Shown here piece by piece: positions 42,313 through 50,088 of a stretch of DNA of 64,000 nt. A program made the position numbers and the translations under genes. How positions within the stretch are numbered: the stretch's first letter is position 1; each line of letters starts with the position of its first letter. The DNA is from Streptomyces sp. SID12488 (GTDB taxonomy: Bacteria > Actinomycetota > Actinomycetes > Streptomycetales > Streptomycetaceae). The notes under the pieces were generated by a model. That model did not search any database and had not been told where the DNA came from. It worked only from the letters and a program-made list of their open reading frames with translations. Location of the stretch: positions 1 through 64,000 of the forward strand of contig NZ_JAAGLT010000037.1 of NCBI RefSeq assembly GCF_010548275.1, given 5' to 3'.

Positions 42313-43163
42313 AACTTCTACGAGTCGGCGCGCCCGGCGAGGAACGACCCGCCGTCCGCACGGAGGACGGCCGGCTGCTCAACCTGTCCTCCGTGACCTC
42401 CGACATCGACGGTGCCTTCCTGGCCTCCGAGGACGGTGTCGAGCGGGCCCGTGCGGCGATCGCGGCGGGAAGTCTGCCCGAGCTGGACCCGGACGGTCTG
42501 CGGATCGGTACCCCTCTCGCCCGCCCCGGCAAGATCGTCTGCGTCGGGCTGAACTACCGCGACCACGCCGCCGAGACAGGCGCGGCGATCCCCCCGCGGC
42601 CGGTGGTGTTCATGAAGGACCCGGGCACGATGGTCGGGCCGTACGACGAGGTGCTGATCCCCCGCGGCTCCATGAAGACCGACTGGGAGGTCGAGCTGGC
42701 GGTCGTCATCGGACGGCGGGCCCGCTACCTCGACGGTCCTGAGGCCGCGCGGGCCGTGATCGCGGGGTACGCGATCAGCCACGACGTCTCCGAGCGCGAG
42801 TTCCAGCTGGAGTACTCCTCACAGTGGGACCTGGGCAAGTCCTGCGAGACGTTCAACCCGCTCGGACCCTGGCTGGTGACCGCCGACGAGGTGGGCGATC
42901 CGCAGGATCTCGGACTGCGTCTGAGCGTCAACGGCGTGAAGCGGCAGGACGGCCACACCAGCGACATGATCTTCACGGTCGGCCACATCGTGTCGTACCT
43001 GAGCCAGTACATGGTCCTGGAGCCGGGCGACGTGATCAACACCGGCACTCCCGCGGGCGTGGCCCTCGGCCTGCCCGGCACCCCCTATCTCCGCCCCGGC
43101 GACACCGTCGAGCTCTCCGTCGACGGCCTCGGCGCCCAGCGCCAGACCTTCGGCCAAGCGTGA
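42309..43163 (+). CDS. FAH-family hydrolase, probable 2,4-diketo-3-deoxy sugar acid hydrolase
   Basis: The 284-residue product starts at GTG 42309. It shows the fumarylacetoacetate hydrolase fold: KIVCVGLNYRDHAAETGAAI, VVFMKDPGTMVGPYDEVLIP, DWEVELAVVIGRRAR with metal Glu/Asp, and VINTGTPAGVALG. In the L-fucose route described for Xanthomonas and the type II rhamnose route, a FAH-family enzyme splits 2,4-diketo-3-deoxyfuconate or -rhamnonate into pyruvate and L-lactate. The downstream lutABC genes fit that product. Related FAH proteins act as isomerases or decarboxylases, so the exact reaction is inferred from context. Confidence 0.8.
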   Translation: MKLLRVGAPGEERPAVRTEDGRLLNLSSVTSDIDGAFLASEDGVERARAAIAAGSLPELDPDGLRIGTPLARPGKIVCVGLNYRDHAAETGAAIPPRPVVFMKDPGTMVGPYDEVLIPRGSMKTDWEVELAVVIGRRARYLDGPEAARAVIAGYAISHDVSEREFQLEYSSQWDLGKSCETFNPLGPWLVTADEVGDPQDLGLRLSVNGVKRQDGHTSDMIFTVGHIVSYLSQYMVLEPGDVINTGTPAGVALGLPGTPYLRPGDTVELSVDGLGAQRQTFGQA

Positions 43164-43174
43164 AAGGCGCCCCC

Positions 43175-43960
43175 GTGAGCAAGTCGAGCAACCTGAACAG
43201 CTTGAGCGGCCTGTCGGGGCTCAAGGCCGTCGTCACCGGCGGCGCGTCCGGCATCGGGCTGGCCACGGCCCGGATGCTGGCCGACCACGGCGCCACGGTG
43301 GCCGTCCTCGACCTCGCCCCCTCCGGTGTCCCCGATCCGCTGATCGCCTTCAAGGCCGACCTCGGCGACGACACCTCGGTACGTGCCGCCGTGGAGGCCG
43401 CTGCCGGGCAGCTCGGTGGCCTGGACATCCTGGTCAACAACGCGGGCATCGGCGCCGTAGGGACCGTCGAGGACAACCCGGACGCGGAGTGGCACCGCGT
43501 CCTCGACGTCAACGTCCTCGGGACGGTGCGCACCACGCGGGCCGCCCTGCCCTATCTGCGGCGCTCGTCACACGCGGCGATCGTCAACACCTGCTCCATC
43601 GCGGCCACCGCGGGACTCCCCCAGCGCGCCCTGTACTCCGCCAGCAAGGGCGCCGTGCTGTCACTGACCCTGGCGATGGCCGCGGACCATGTCCGTGAGG
43701 GCATCCGCGTCAACTGCGTCAACCCCGGCACCGCCGACACACCTTGGGTGACCCGGCTCCTGGACGCCGCCGACGACCCGGAGGCGGAACGCGCCGCCCT
43801 CGACGCACGCCAGCCCCTGGGCCGCCTGGTCACCGCGGACGAGGTGGCGGCGGCCGTGGTCTACCTGGCGAGCCCCGCTGCGGCCTCCGTCACCGGCACC
43901 GCCCTCGCTGTCGACGGTGGCATGCAGGGACTCCGGCTGCGCCCGGCGGCCGGCTCATGA
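43175..43960 (+). CDS. SDR dehydrogenase, probable 2-keto-3-deoxy sugar acid dehydrogenase
   Basis: The 261-residue protein has the SDR motifs VVTGGASGIG, NNAGIG, the catalytic serine in NTCSIAATA and YSASKGAVLS, and the C-terminal VTGTALAVDGGMQ. GTG 43175 has AAAGG eight bases upstream; GTG 43160, overlapping the previous stop, is an alternative. By operon context it would oxidise the 2-keto-3-deoxy acid at C4 to the 2,4-diketo acid, the substrate of the preceding FAH hydrolase. Fold assignment is firm, the substrate is inferred. Confidence 0.82.
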   Translation: MSKSSNLNSLSGLSGLKAVVTGGASGIGLATARMLADHGATVAVLDLAPSGVPDPLIAFKADLGDDTSVRAAVEAAAGQLGGLDILVNNAGIGAVGTVEDNPDAEWHRVLDVNVLGTVRTTRAALPYLRRSSHAAIVNTCSIAATAGLPQRALYSASKGAVLSLTLAMAADHVREGIRVNCVNPGTADTPWVTRLLDAADDPEAERAALDARQPLGRLVTADEVAAAVVYLASPAAASVTGTALAVDGGMQGLRLRPAAGS

Positions 43961-44958
43961 GAACGACCACGCTGGGCACCACCGGCGTCAGGGTCACCGA
44001 GCTGTCGTTCGGGGCCGCCGCCATCGGCAACCTCTTCCGCCCGGTCACCGACGAGGCCGCGTACGACGCGGTGGACGCAGCCTGGGACGCGGGCGTACGC
44101 ACCTTCGACACCGCCCCGCACTACGGACTCGGCCTGTCCGAGCGCCGCCTGGGCGCCGCGCTGCACGACCGCGACACGTACACCGTCTCCACCAAAGTCG
44201 GGCGACTGCTCGAACCCAACCCTGAAGGCGGCCGCGGCGACGATCTCGCCAACGGCTTCGCCGTGCCCGACACCCACCGCCGAGTCTGGGACTTCAGCTG
44301 TGACGGAGTCCTGCGCTCCCTGGAGGCGAGCCTGGACCGCCTCGGCCTGGACCGGGTGGACATCGCCCTGCTGCACGACCCGGACCACCACGCCGAGCAG
44401 GCCCTCACCGAGGCCTACCCGGCGCTGGAACGACTGCGCGCCGAAGGCGTCGTCAAGGCGATCGGCATCGGTGTGAACCAGTGCGCGCTCCCCGCCCGCT
44501 TCCTGCGCGAGACCGACATCGACGTGGTGCTGCTCGCCGGCCGCTACACCCTGCTGGAGCAGGAGGGCCTCACGGAGGTACTGCCCGAGGCCGCCGCCCG
44601 TGGCCGGAGTGTCATCGTCGGCGGAGTGTTCAACTCGGGTCTGCTCACCGACCCCAAGCCCGGGGCCACGTACGACTACGCGCCCGCCCCACCGCACGTA
44701 CTCGACCGGGCCCTGCGCATGAAGGCGGTCACCGAACGCCACGGCATACCGCTGCGCGCAGCCGCTCTGCACTTCCCGCTCGGCCATCCGGCGGTCGCGA
44801 GCGTTCTGTCCGGCGCGCGTTCCGCCGACGAGGTCCGCGACACGGTGGACCAACTGCGGCGAACGGTACCGGCCGCACTCTGGGACGAACTGCGCGCCGA
44901 GGGACTGCTGCCCCCACACGTACCCGTCCCAGCCGCCACACCGGAGTCGTCGGAGTGA
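43957..44958 (+). CDS. Aldo/keto reductase, D-threo-aldose (L-fucose) 1-dehydrogenase type
   Basis: The 333-residue protein reads GTTGVRVTELSFGAAAIGNL, DAAWDAGVRTFDTAPHYGLG (catalytic Asp and Tyr), STKVGRLLEPN (Lys), VWDFSCDGVLRSLEASLDRL and VDIALLHDPDHH (His). VWDFSxDGVxRSLE and HDPD are features I associate with D-threo-aldose 1-dehydrogenases, which oxidise L-fucose, L-galactose and D-arabinose at C1 to the lactone. It would perform the first oxidative step. The start overlaps the SDR stop (ATGA). Confidence 0.85.
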   Translation: MRTTTLGTTGVRVTELSFGAAAIGNLFRPVTDEAAYDAVDAAWDAGVRTFDTAPHYGLGLSERRLGAALHDRDTYTVSTKVGRLLEPNPEGGRGDDLANGFAVPDTHRRVWDFSCDGVLRSLEASLDRLGLDRVDIALLHDPDHHAEQALTEAYPALERLRAEGVVKAIGIGVNQCALPARFLRETDIDVVLLAGRYTLLEQEGLTEVLPEAAARGRSVIVGGVFNSGLLTDPKPGATYDYAPAPPHVLDRALRMKAVTERHGIPLRAAALHFPLGHPAVASVLSGARSADEVRDTVDQLRRTVPAALWDELRAEGLLPPHVPVPAATPESSE

Positions 44959-45875
44959 CCGCCATGGACACGGAGGCGAACACCGCCGAGGGCGTCATCG
45001 ACGCACACCACCACGTGTGGGACCTCTCCGTCCGTGACCAGGACTGGATCACCGGACCCGAACTTGCCCCGCTGCGCCGCGACTTCGCGCTCGCCGACCT
45101 GGAGCCCGAGGCTCGTGCCGCAGGTGTCAGCGCGACGGTCCTGGTCCAGACGATCGACGTTCCGCAGGAGACGCCCGAGTTCCTGGCCTTGGCCCGGGAC
45201 AGCGACCTGGTGGCCGGCGTCGTGGGCTGGACCGACCTGACCTCCCCGGGTGTCGCCCGCGCACTCGCTGCGCTGCGGGAGGGTCCGGGCGGCGAGTACC
45301 TGGTCGGCATCCGCCACCAGGTGCAGGGTGAGGCCGATCCCCGCTGGCTGGTACGGCCCGACGTGCTGCGCGGTCTCGCCGCGGTGGCCGAAGCCGGGCT
45401 CGTGTACGACCTGGTCGTCCGGCCCCACCAGCTCGCGGCGGCCCAAGAAGCCGCCCAACTGCTTCCCGGCCTCACCTTCGTACTCGATCACGTGGGCAAA
45501 CCCCCCATCGCCACGGGTGAGTTGCGGCCGTGGGCGGAAGCGGTGCGCCTGCTGGCCTCGCTGCCCAACACCGTCTGCAAGCTCTCCGGCATGGTGACCG
45601 AGGCCGACTGGGACGGTTGGAGTGTCGAGGATCTACGGCCGTACGCGGACACGGTGCTGGACGCCTTCGGTCCGCGACGGCTGATGTTCGGCTCCGACTG
45701 GCCAGTCAGCCGACTGGCCGCCACCTACGCCGAAGTCATCGCCGCCGCACGGGAGTTGACGGCCACCCTTCATCCAGCCGAACGCCACGAGGTCTTCACC
45801 CGAACCGCCCTGCGGACCTACGGCCTGACCGTCACCGGCTCCTCCCAGGCCGATCAGGAAGCACCATGCGCATAG
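44955..45875 (+). CDS. Amidohydrolase-family sugar lactonase (L-fuconolactonase-like)
   Basis: The product is 306 residues from GTG 44955, which overlaps the previous stop; ATG 44964 also has a good ribosome site. It is an amidohydrolase_2 (COG3618) protein. VIDAHHHVWDLSVRDQDWIT is the metal-binding HxH, TFVLDHVGKPPI and CKLSGMVTEADW form the middle, and LMFGSDWPVSRL holds the catalytic Asp. Fuconolactonases and related lactonases belong here. It would open the sugar lactone from the aldo/keto reductase, giving the acid used by the dehydratase. It overlaps the lutA start by 10 bases. Confidence 0.85.
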   Translation: MTAMDTEANTAEGVIDAHHHVWDLSVRDQDWITGPELAPLRRDFALADLEPEARAAGVSATVLVQTIDVPQETPEFLALARDSDLVAGVVGWTDLTSPGVARALAALREGPGGEYLVGIRHQVQGEADPRWLVRPDVLRGLAAVAEAGLVYDLVVRPHQLAAAQEAAQLLPGLTFVLDHVGKPPIATGELRPWAEAVRLLASLPNTVCKLSGMVTEADWDGWSVEDLRPYADTVLDAFGPRRLMFGSDWPVSRLAATYAEVIAAARELTATLHPAERHEVFTRTALRTYGLTVTGSSQADQEAPCA

Positions 45876-46606
45876 CTCTCTTCATCACCTGCTTCAACGA
45901 CATGATGTTCCCCCGCACCGGCCGCGCGGTGACCGAACTGCTCGAACGGCTCGGCCACACCGTGGAGTTCCCACAGGGCCAGACCTGCTGCGGCCAGATG
46001 CACTTCAACACCGGCTACCGCCCCGAGACCCTGCCCATGGTCCGCCGATTCGCGGAGGTCTTCGCGGGTTACGACGCCGTGGTCACCCCGTCCGGCTCCT
46101 GCGCGGGCATGGTCCGCGACCACCACCGGGTGGTGGCCGCCCAGTTGGGGGACCCCGTGCTCGCCGAGGCGGTCGAGCGGGTGGTGCCGACGGTGTACGA
46201 GCTGTCGGAACTCCTCGTCGACGTCCTCGGCGTCACCGACGTCGGCGCGCACTTCCCGCACCGGGTCACCTACCACCCGACCTGCCACTCCCTGCGCATG
46301 CTGCGCGTCGGCGACCGGCCGCTCAGGCTGTTGCGCGCGGTGAAGGGCATCGACCTGGTCGAACTGCCGGACGCCGAGTCCTGCTGCGGCTTCGGCGGCA
46401 CCTTCGCGCTGAAGAACGCGGACGTCTCCAACGCGATGCTGGCCGACAAGATGCGCCATGTCCTGGACACCGGTGCCGAGTACCTGAGCGCGGGCGACAA
46501 CTCCTGCCTGACGCACATCGGCGGCGGCCTGTCCCGGCTGCGTACCGGCGTCGGCACGATGCACCTGGCCGAGATCCTGGCCTCCACGGAAGGGAACGTA
46601 CGGTGA
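45866..46606 (+). CDS. lutA: LutA/GlcF-type CCG-domain subunit of L-lactate oxidation
   Basis: The 246-residue protein has two cysteine-rich CCG domains: IALFITCFNDMMFPRTGRAV, EFPQGQTCCGQMHFNTGYRP, then VTYHPTCHSLRMLRV and DAESCCGFGGTFALKNADVS. These bind iron-sulfur clusters in the LutABC lactate-oxidising complex. It overlaps the lactonase gene upstream and lutB downstream (GTGA). Placing lactate oxidation at the end of the operon fits the lactate released by the FAH step. Confidence 0.9.
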   Translation: MRIALFITCFNDMMFPRTGRAVTELLERLGHTVEFPQGQTCCGQMHFNTGYRPETLPMVRRFAEVFAGYDAVVTPSGSCAGMVRDHHRVVAAQLGDPVLAEAVERVVPTVYELSELLVDVLGVTDVGAHFPHRVTYHPTCHSLRMLRVGDRPLRLLRAVKGIDLVELPDAESCCGFGGTFALKNADVSNAMLADKMRHVLDTGAEYLSAGDNSCLTHIGGGLSRLRTGVGTMHLAEILASTEGNVR

Positions 46607-48087
46607 GCGGCGCCGACAACGTCGTATGGCTGGGCACCCCGCCCTTCCCCGAGGCGGCGCGCACCGCGCTCGCCGACACCCGGCTGCGCGCGAACCTGCG
46701 CCGGGCCACCGGCACCATCCGGGACAGGCGGCTGGCGGTCACCGCCGAACTCGACGACTGGGAGGACCTGCGGGAGACGGCGGCAGCCCTCAAACGCCGC
46801 ACCCTGCGCCACCTCGACCACCATCTCCTGCGCCTGGAGGAGACGGTCACCGCCGCCGGCGGCACGGTCCACTGGGCGGCGGACGCGGCCGAGGCGAACG
46901 CCATCGTCACGCGGCTGGTTCAGGCGACCGGCGAGAGCGAGATCGTCAAGGTCAAATCGATGGCTACCCAGGAGATCGGCCTCAACGAGGCACTCGCCGA
47001 AGCGGGCATCCGCGCCTACGAGACCGATCTCGCCGAACTGATCGTGCAGTTGGGCGGCGACCGGCCCTCACACATCCTCGTACCGGCAATCCACCGGGGC
47101 CGCTCCGAGATCCGCGAGATCTTCCGGCGGGAGATGGGGAAGTGGGGCCGCCCGGCCCCCGAGGGACTCACCGACGACCCACGCGACCTGGCCGAGGCGG
47201 CCAGGCTCCATCTGCGGGAGAAGTTCCTGCGGGCCAAGGTGGCCGTCTCCGGGGCCAACTTCGCCGCCGCCGACACTGGCACCGTGGTGGTCGTGGAGTC
47301 GGAGGGCAACGGGCGGATGTGCCTGACCCTGCCGGAGACCCTGATCACCGTCATGGGCATCGAGAAGGTCCTGCCCTCCTTCGCCGACCTGGACATCTTC
47401 CTCCAGCTGCTGCCCCGCTCGTCCACGGGCGAGCGCATGAACCCGTACACCTCGCTGTGGACCGGCGTCACCGAGGGCGACGGACCGCAGGACTTCCACC
47501 TGATCCTCCTCGACAACGGCCGCACCGCGACCCTGGCCGACGAGGTGGGCCGCCAGGCGCTGTCCTGCATCCGCTGCTCGGCCTGCCTGAACGTCTGCCC
47601 GGTGTACGAGCGCACCGGCGGCCACGCCTACGGCTCGGTGTACCCCGGCCCGATCGGCGCGGTACTCACCCCACAGCTCGTGGGCGTGGAGAACGCGGCC
47701 TCGCTGCCCTTCGCCTCCACCCTGTGCGGGGCCTGCTACGACGCCTGCCCAGTCAAGATCGACATTCCCGAGGTGCTGGTCCATCTGCGGGCGAAGTCCG
47801 TGGAGGCCAAGCGCCGGGACCGGCTGCTGCCCACCCCGGAGGCGCTCGCCATGAAGGCCGTAGGCGTAGTGCTGTCCTCCCCGAGACGGCTGGCAGCGGC
47901 CCAGCGACTCGCCGCTCTCGCCGCCCGGCTGGTGGCCCGCGACGGCCGGATCGGCGTCCTGCCCGGCCCCTTCGCTCGCTGGTCCGGCACCCGTGACACC
48001 CCCGTACCGGCGCGCGAGTCCCTGCGCGCCTGGTGGCGACGGACGAGAGAAGAAGGCCGTACGACGACGGAAGGCAAGGGCCGATGA
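46603..48087 (+). CDS. lutB: LutB iron-sulfur/LUD-domain subunit of L-lactate oxidation
   Basis: The 494-residue protein combines an N-terminal LUD domain (AVSGANFAAADTGTVVVVES, GNGRMCLTLPETLITVMGIE) with two 4Fe-4S motifs, CIRCSACLNVCPVY and CGACYDACPVKI. The C-terminal tail is Arg-rich. Length and domain order match LutB/LldF proteins. It should carry electrons from lactate to the respiratory chain with LutA and LutC. GTG start within the lutA stop. Confidence 0.92.
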   Translation: MSGADNVVWLGTPPFPEAARTALADTRLRANLRRATGTIRDRRLAVTAELDDWEDLRETAAALKRRTLRHLDHHLLRLEETVTAAGGTVHWAADAAEANAIVTRLVQATGESEIVKVKSMATQEIGLNEALAEAGIRAYETDLAELIVQLGGDRPSHILVPAIHRGRSEIREIFRREMGKWGRPAPEGLTDDPRDLAEAARLHLREKFLRAKVAVSGANFAAADTGTVVVVESEGNGRMCLTLPETLITVMGIEKVLPSFADLDIFLQLLPRSSTGERMNPYTSLWTGVTEGDGPQDFHLILLDNGRTATLADEVGRQALSCIRCSACLNVCPVYERTGGHAYGSVYPGPIGAVLTPQLVGVENAASLPFASTLCGACYDACPVKIDIPEVLVHLRAKSVEAKRRDRLLPTPEALAMKAVGVVLSSPRRLAAAQRLAALAARLVARDGRIGVLPGPFARWSGTRDTPVPARESLRAWWRRTREEGRTTTEGKGR

Positions 48088-48719
48088 GCGGCCGCGACAC
48101 CGTACTGGGCGACATCCGGAGCGCACTGGCCGACGTGCCGGGCTCCGAGACCCCCGACGACGACCCCGTCCCGCACGATCCGCACTCTCACCAGCCGGCA
48201 CCGGACGTCGTCGAGCTGTTCATCGAACGCGCCGCCGACTACCGAGCCACCGTCGTCCGTGTTCAGGCGTCCGACGCCGTGGCCGCCGTGGCCCGCGCTC
48301 TGACACGCACCGGAGCGAAATCCCTTGTGGTGCCCCCGGGTTTCCCCGAAGACCTGGTACCCGAAGGCCCCTGGTCCCGGCTGCAGGACACCCCACCGCT
48401 GACAGTCCGACAACTCGACGCGACGGACGCCGTACTCACCACCGTCGCCGCAGCGATCGCCCTCACCGGCACGGTCGTCCTCAACAGCGGGCCCGGACAG
48501 GGACGCCGCGCGCTGACCCTGCTGCCGGACCAGCATGTCTGCGTGGTCAAGGCTGACCAGATCACCGCCGACGTACCCGAGGTGATGAGCCTGCTCCACC
48601 CGCACCGGCCACTGACCCTGATCTCCGGTCCCTCGGCCACCAGCGACATCGAACTCGACCGCGTGGAGGGCGTACACGGACCGCGAACGCTCGACATCAT
48701 CGTGATCGCGGACGAGTAG
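48084..48719 (+). CDS. lutC: LutC LUD-domain subunit of L-lactate oxidation
   Basis: The 211-residue protein starts at ATG 48084, overlapping the lutB stop. It has the LUD fold: VELFIERAADYRATVVRVQA, LDATDAVLTTVAAAIALTGT, VVLNSGPGQGRRALTLLPDQ and SATSDIELDRVEGVHGPRTL. The final motif SDIE-RVxGVHGP is characteristic of LutC. It is the last gene of the operon, and no clear terminator was found in the 200 bases downstream. Confidence 0.92.
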   Translation: MSGRDTVLGDIRSALADVPGSETPDDDPVPHDPHSHQPAPDVVELFIERAADYRATVVRVQASDAVAAVARALTRTGAKSLVVPPGFPEDLVPEGPWSRLQDTPPLTVRQLDATDAVLTTVAAAIALTGTVVLNSGPGQGRRALTLLPDQHVCVVKADQITADVPEVMSLLHPHRPLTLISGPSATSDIELDRVEGVHGPRTLDIIVIADE

Positions 48720-48916
48720 GTCCCGGATACCGGACTGTCCATTCGGACGGCGTGGCCCGGCATCCGCACGTCATCTTCGGCGCCCGCGTCGCCCGCGTCC
48801 GTACGGCGGTCGGTTCAGGCGCGGGCCGGAGGCGCCGACGGCCCGCTCGCAGGACCGCGGAAGACATCACGGGGGCGGGCGCCGGGGGCTGTTCGCCGGG
48901 TTTCCCCAGGAGGGGC

Positions 48917-49250
48917 CTACTGCCCGGGATGGAGACCCAGCCAGCCGGGGGAGGGGTCGCCATTGACCTCGCCGACGTACAGGGTGAGTTGCTGGCGGAA
49001 GCGTTCGGCGAGGGCGCGGTCTGACATGAAACGCTCGAAGCCCTGGAGGTTGGCGTTCGGGTAGTCCCAGATGGGGCGGTAGCCGGCGGGGGCTTGACGT
49101 CGGTGCGGACCGACCACATGTAGAAGTCGCTCTGGGTCTGCTTCGACAGCCGCCGGTTTAGGTACAGCTTGGCGGCGGCCGGGTACCGAGCGGGAACGAG
49201 TTCGACGGAAATAGACCCGCACCACAACCGCGGCTCTGTGCGGCGCCGCC
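48917..49250 (-). pseudogene. Solute-binding protein, C-terminal remnant (frameshifted)
   Basis: In one frame the minus strand reads PAAAKLYLNRRLSKQTQSDF and YMWSVRTDV. About 49,100 it shifts frame to PAGYRPIWDYPNANLQGFER, FMSDRALAERFRQQLTLYVG and EVNGDPSPGWLGLHPGQ with a stop at 48917. AAKLYLN-LSK resembles the closing helices of iron- or sugar-type extracellular binding proteins. No N-terminal part exists. It runs antiparallel to lutC and is probably the tail of a replaced transporter. Confidence 0.5.
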
Positions 49251-49289
49251 GCTCCTTCGCGCGACGCCACAGCCTCGGCGGCCCCCGGT

Positions 49290-49410
49290 ATTCACGGGCC
49301 AGCAGCCGCTCGGCCACCTGCCGGCGCTCCTCATCGGCCGGCTCACAGGCGCGGGGATGCCGGAGTGCCCGCATACAGGCACGTGGTGCTGAACTAGGCC
49401 CGCACGCCTC
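49290..49410 (-). pseudogene. Remnant of a second GntR (FCD) regulator
   Basis: Two adjacent minus-strand frames read STTCLYAGTPASPR and ACEPADEERRQVAERLLARE. These match the intact island regulator RTTFLYNGTPDAT, ACERANEEHREVAECLLARD almost residue for residue, apart from a frameshift in between. The fragment is the end of the FCD domain of a close paralogue. Its decay next to a dead binding-protein tail suggests an older, related sugar locus stood here. Confidence 0.6.
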
Positions 49411-49712
49411 ATACCGGCCCGCTGATCACGACCACGGACAGGCCCAGAAGAACCGTCGCCCCGGTCCAGCACAGCTACCGCGCCCGACAAGGCGTCCACG
49501 CACACACCGCGCGTCCTTTCGGGCCGTTTCCTGTACGGGCCGTTTCTCCCCGCACCCGGCCGGGCGGCAGCCCCGTGCCCCAATGGCCGCGCAGCACCCT
49601 GACCGCCTGTCGCCATCGCAGGGAACGTGTGCTCAATTGGCTTGAATTCCATGGTCACTCGAAAGAGAAGACCCCAACTCCCAGGCCCGACTCAGGATTC
49701 ACCTTGGAGACG

Positions 49713-49755
49713 CGTTCGGGTTTCGAACTGGGGACCTACGCATTGCGATGCGCAA
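49713..49755. repeat. Degenerate third copy of the tRNA-Thr 3' region
   Basis: CGTTCGGGTTTCGAACTGGG then GACCTACGCATTGCGATGCG aligns with CCTTCGGGATTCGAACCCGA and GACCTACGCATTACGAGTGCG of tRNA-Thr, with several mismatches. The T-arm pairing is lost. It lies 155 bases left of the tRNA and probably records an earlier integration at the same site. Confidence 0.5.
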
Positions 49756-49856
49756 GACCACCTTTGCCAATTCGGGTCCCATTTGGTTCCCATATGGCCT
49801 TCAAACCCACCCCAGGGGGCAGTGATTTAGACCACGATCTGGTCAAGGGAAAGGAA

Positions 49857-49891
49857 AAACCCCAGGTCACGGCGAGTGAGTCCTGGGGTTT
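49857..49891. terminator. Terminator of tRNA-Thr
   Basis: AAACCCCAGG pairs with CCTGGGGTTT across a 15-base loop. It starts six bases past the tRNA discriminator in the leftward direction. The same hairpin is duplicated at 31861. Confidence 0.82.
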
Positions 49892-49938
49892 TCCGGAGCC
49901 GCCTTCGGGATTCGAACCCGAGACCTACGCATTACGAG
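49857..49938. repeat. tRNA-proximal copy of the island direct repeat
   Basis: These 82 bases match 31861-31942 at 79 positions. They cover the tRNA-Thr terminator and 42 bases of the tRNA 3' portion. This is the natural attachment site, with the complete tRNA restored. Confidence 0.88.
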
Positions 49939-49970
49939 TGCGTTGCTCTGGCCAGCTGAGCTAAGGCGGC
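49897..49970 (-). tRNA. tRNA-Thr (anticodon CGT)
   Basis: The minus strand folds as a cloverleaf. The acceptor GCCGCCT pairs with AGGCGGC (discriminator T, CCA not encoded). The D-arm is AGCTCAGCTGGCCAGAGC, the anticodon stem is ACGCA/TGCGT with loop CTCGTAA (anticodon CGT), and the T-arm is TCGGGTTCGAATCCCGA. The gene is intact and 74 bases long. Its 3' end is the presumed integration site of the 18-kb island. Confidence 0.95.
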
Positions 49971-50088
49971 GCGCTGTCCACACCATGGTGCGGTCAGCAA
50001 CGTCGGCAAGTCTACACAGTTTCCGGGGGTGCTCCGCACACCCCCGGAGCCCTCCCCAGAGGCCTCCGCACAAGCGCCCGCCCCGCCT

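Larger units (their letters stand above)
48720..49896. other. Remnant-rich gap between lutC and tRNA-Thr
   Basis: No intact gene is seen. On the minus strand lie decayed tails of a solute-binding protein and of a GntR regulator. A degenerate third tRNA-Thr-like segment and the attachment-like repeat follow. The region is the right flank of the island. Confidence 0.6.
31861..49938. mobile_element. Putative 18-kb integrated island in tRNA-Thr(CGT)
   Basis: The element is bounded by the 82-bp direct repeats. The right copy lies inside the intact tRNA-Thr gene and the left copy is the displaced 3' end, as expected for tyrosine-recombinase integration at a tRNA 3' end. Cargo is one GntR-controlled sugar-catabolism system with its own secreted glycosidase-like protein. 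No integrase, excisionase, replication or transfer gene was found, only possible integrase tails next to both ends. The island is therefore probably immobilised. An alternative is that the repeat results from two independent events at the same tRNA. Confidence 0.72.

Noticed and set aside
48752..49024. Rightward small gene after lutC
   Set aside because: It has Arg-rich shadow composition and overlaps the better-supported antisense remnant of a binding protein.
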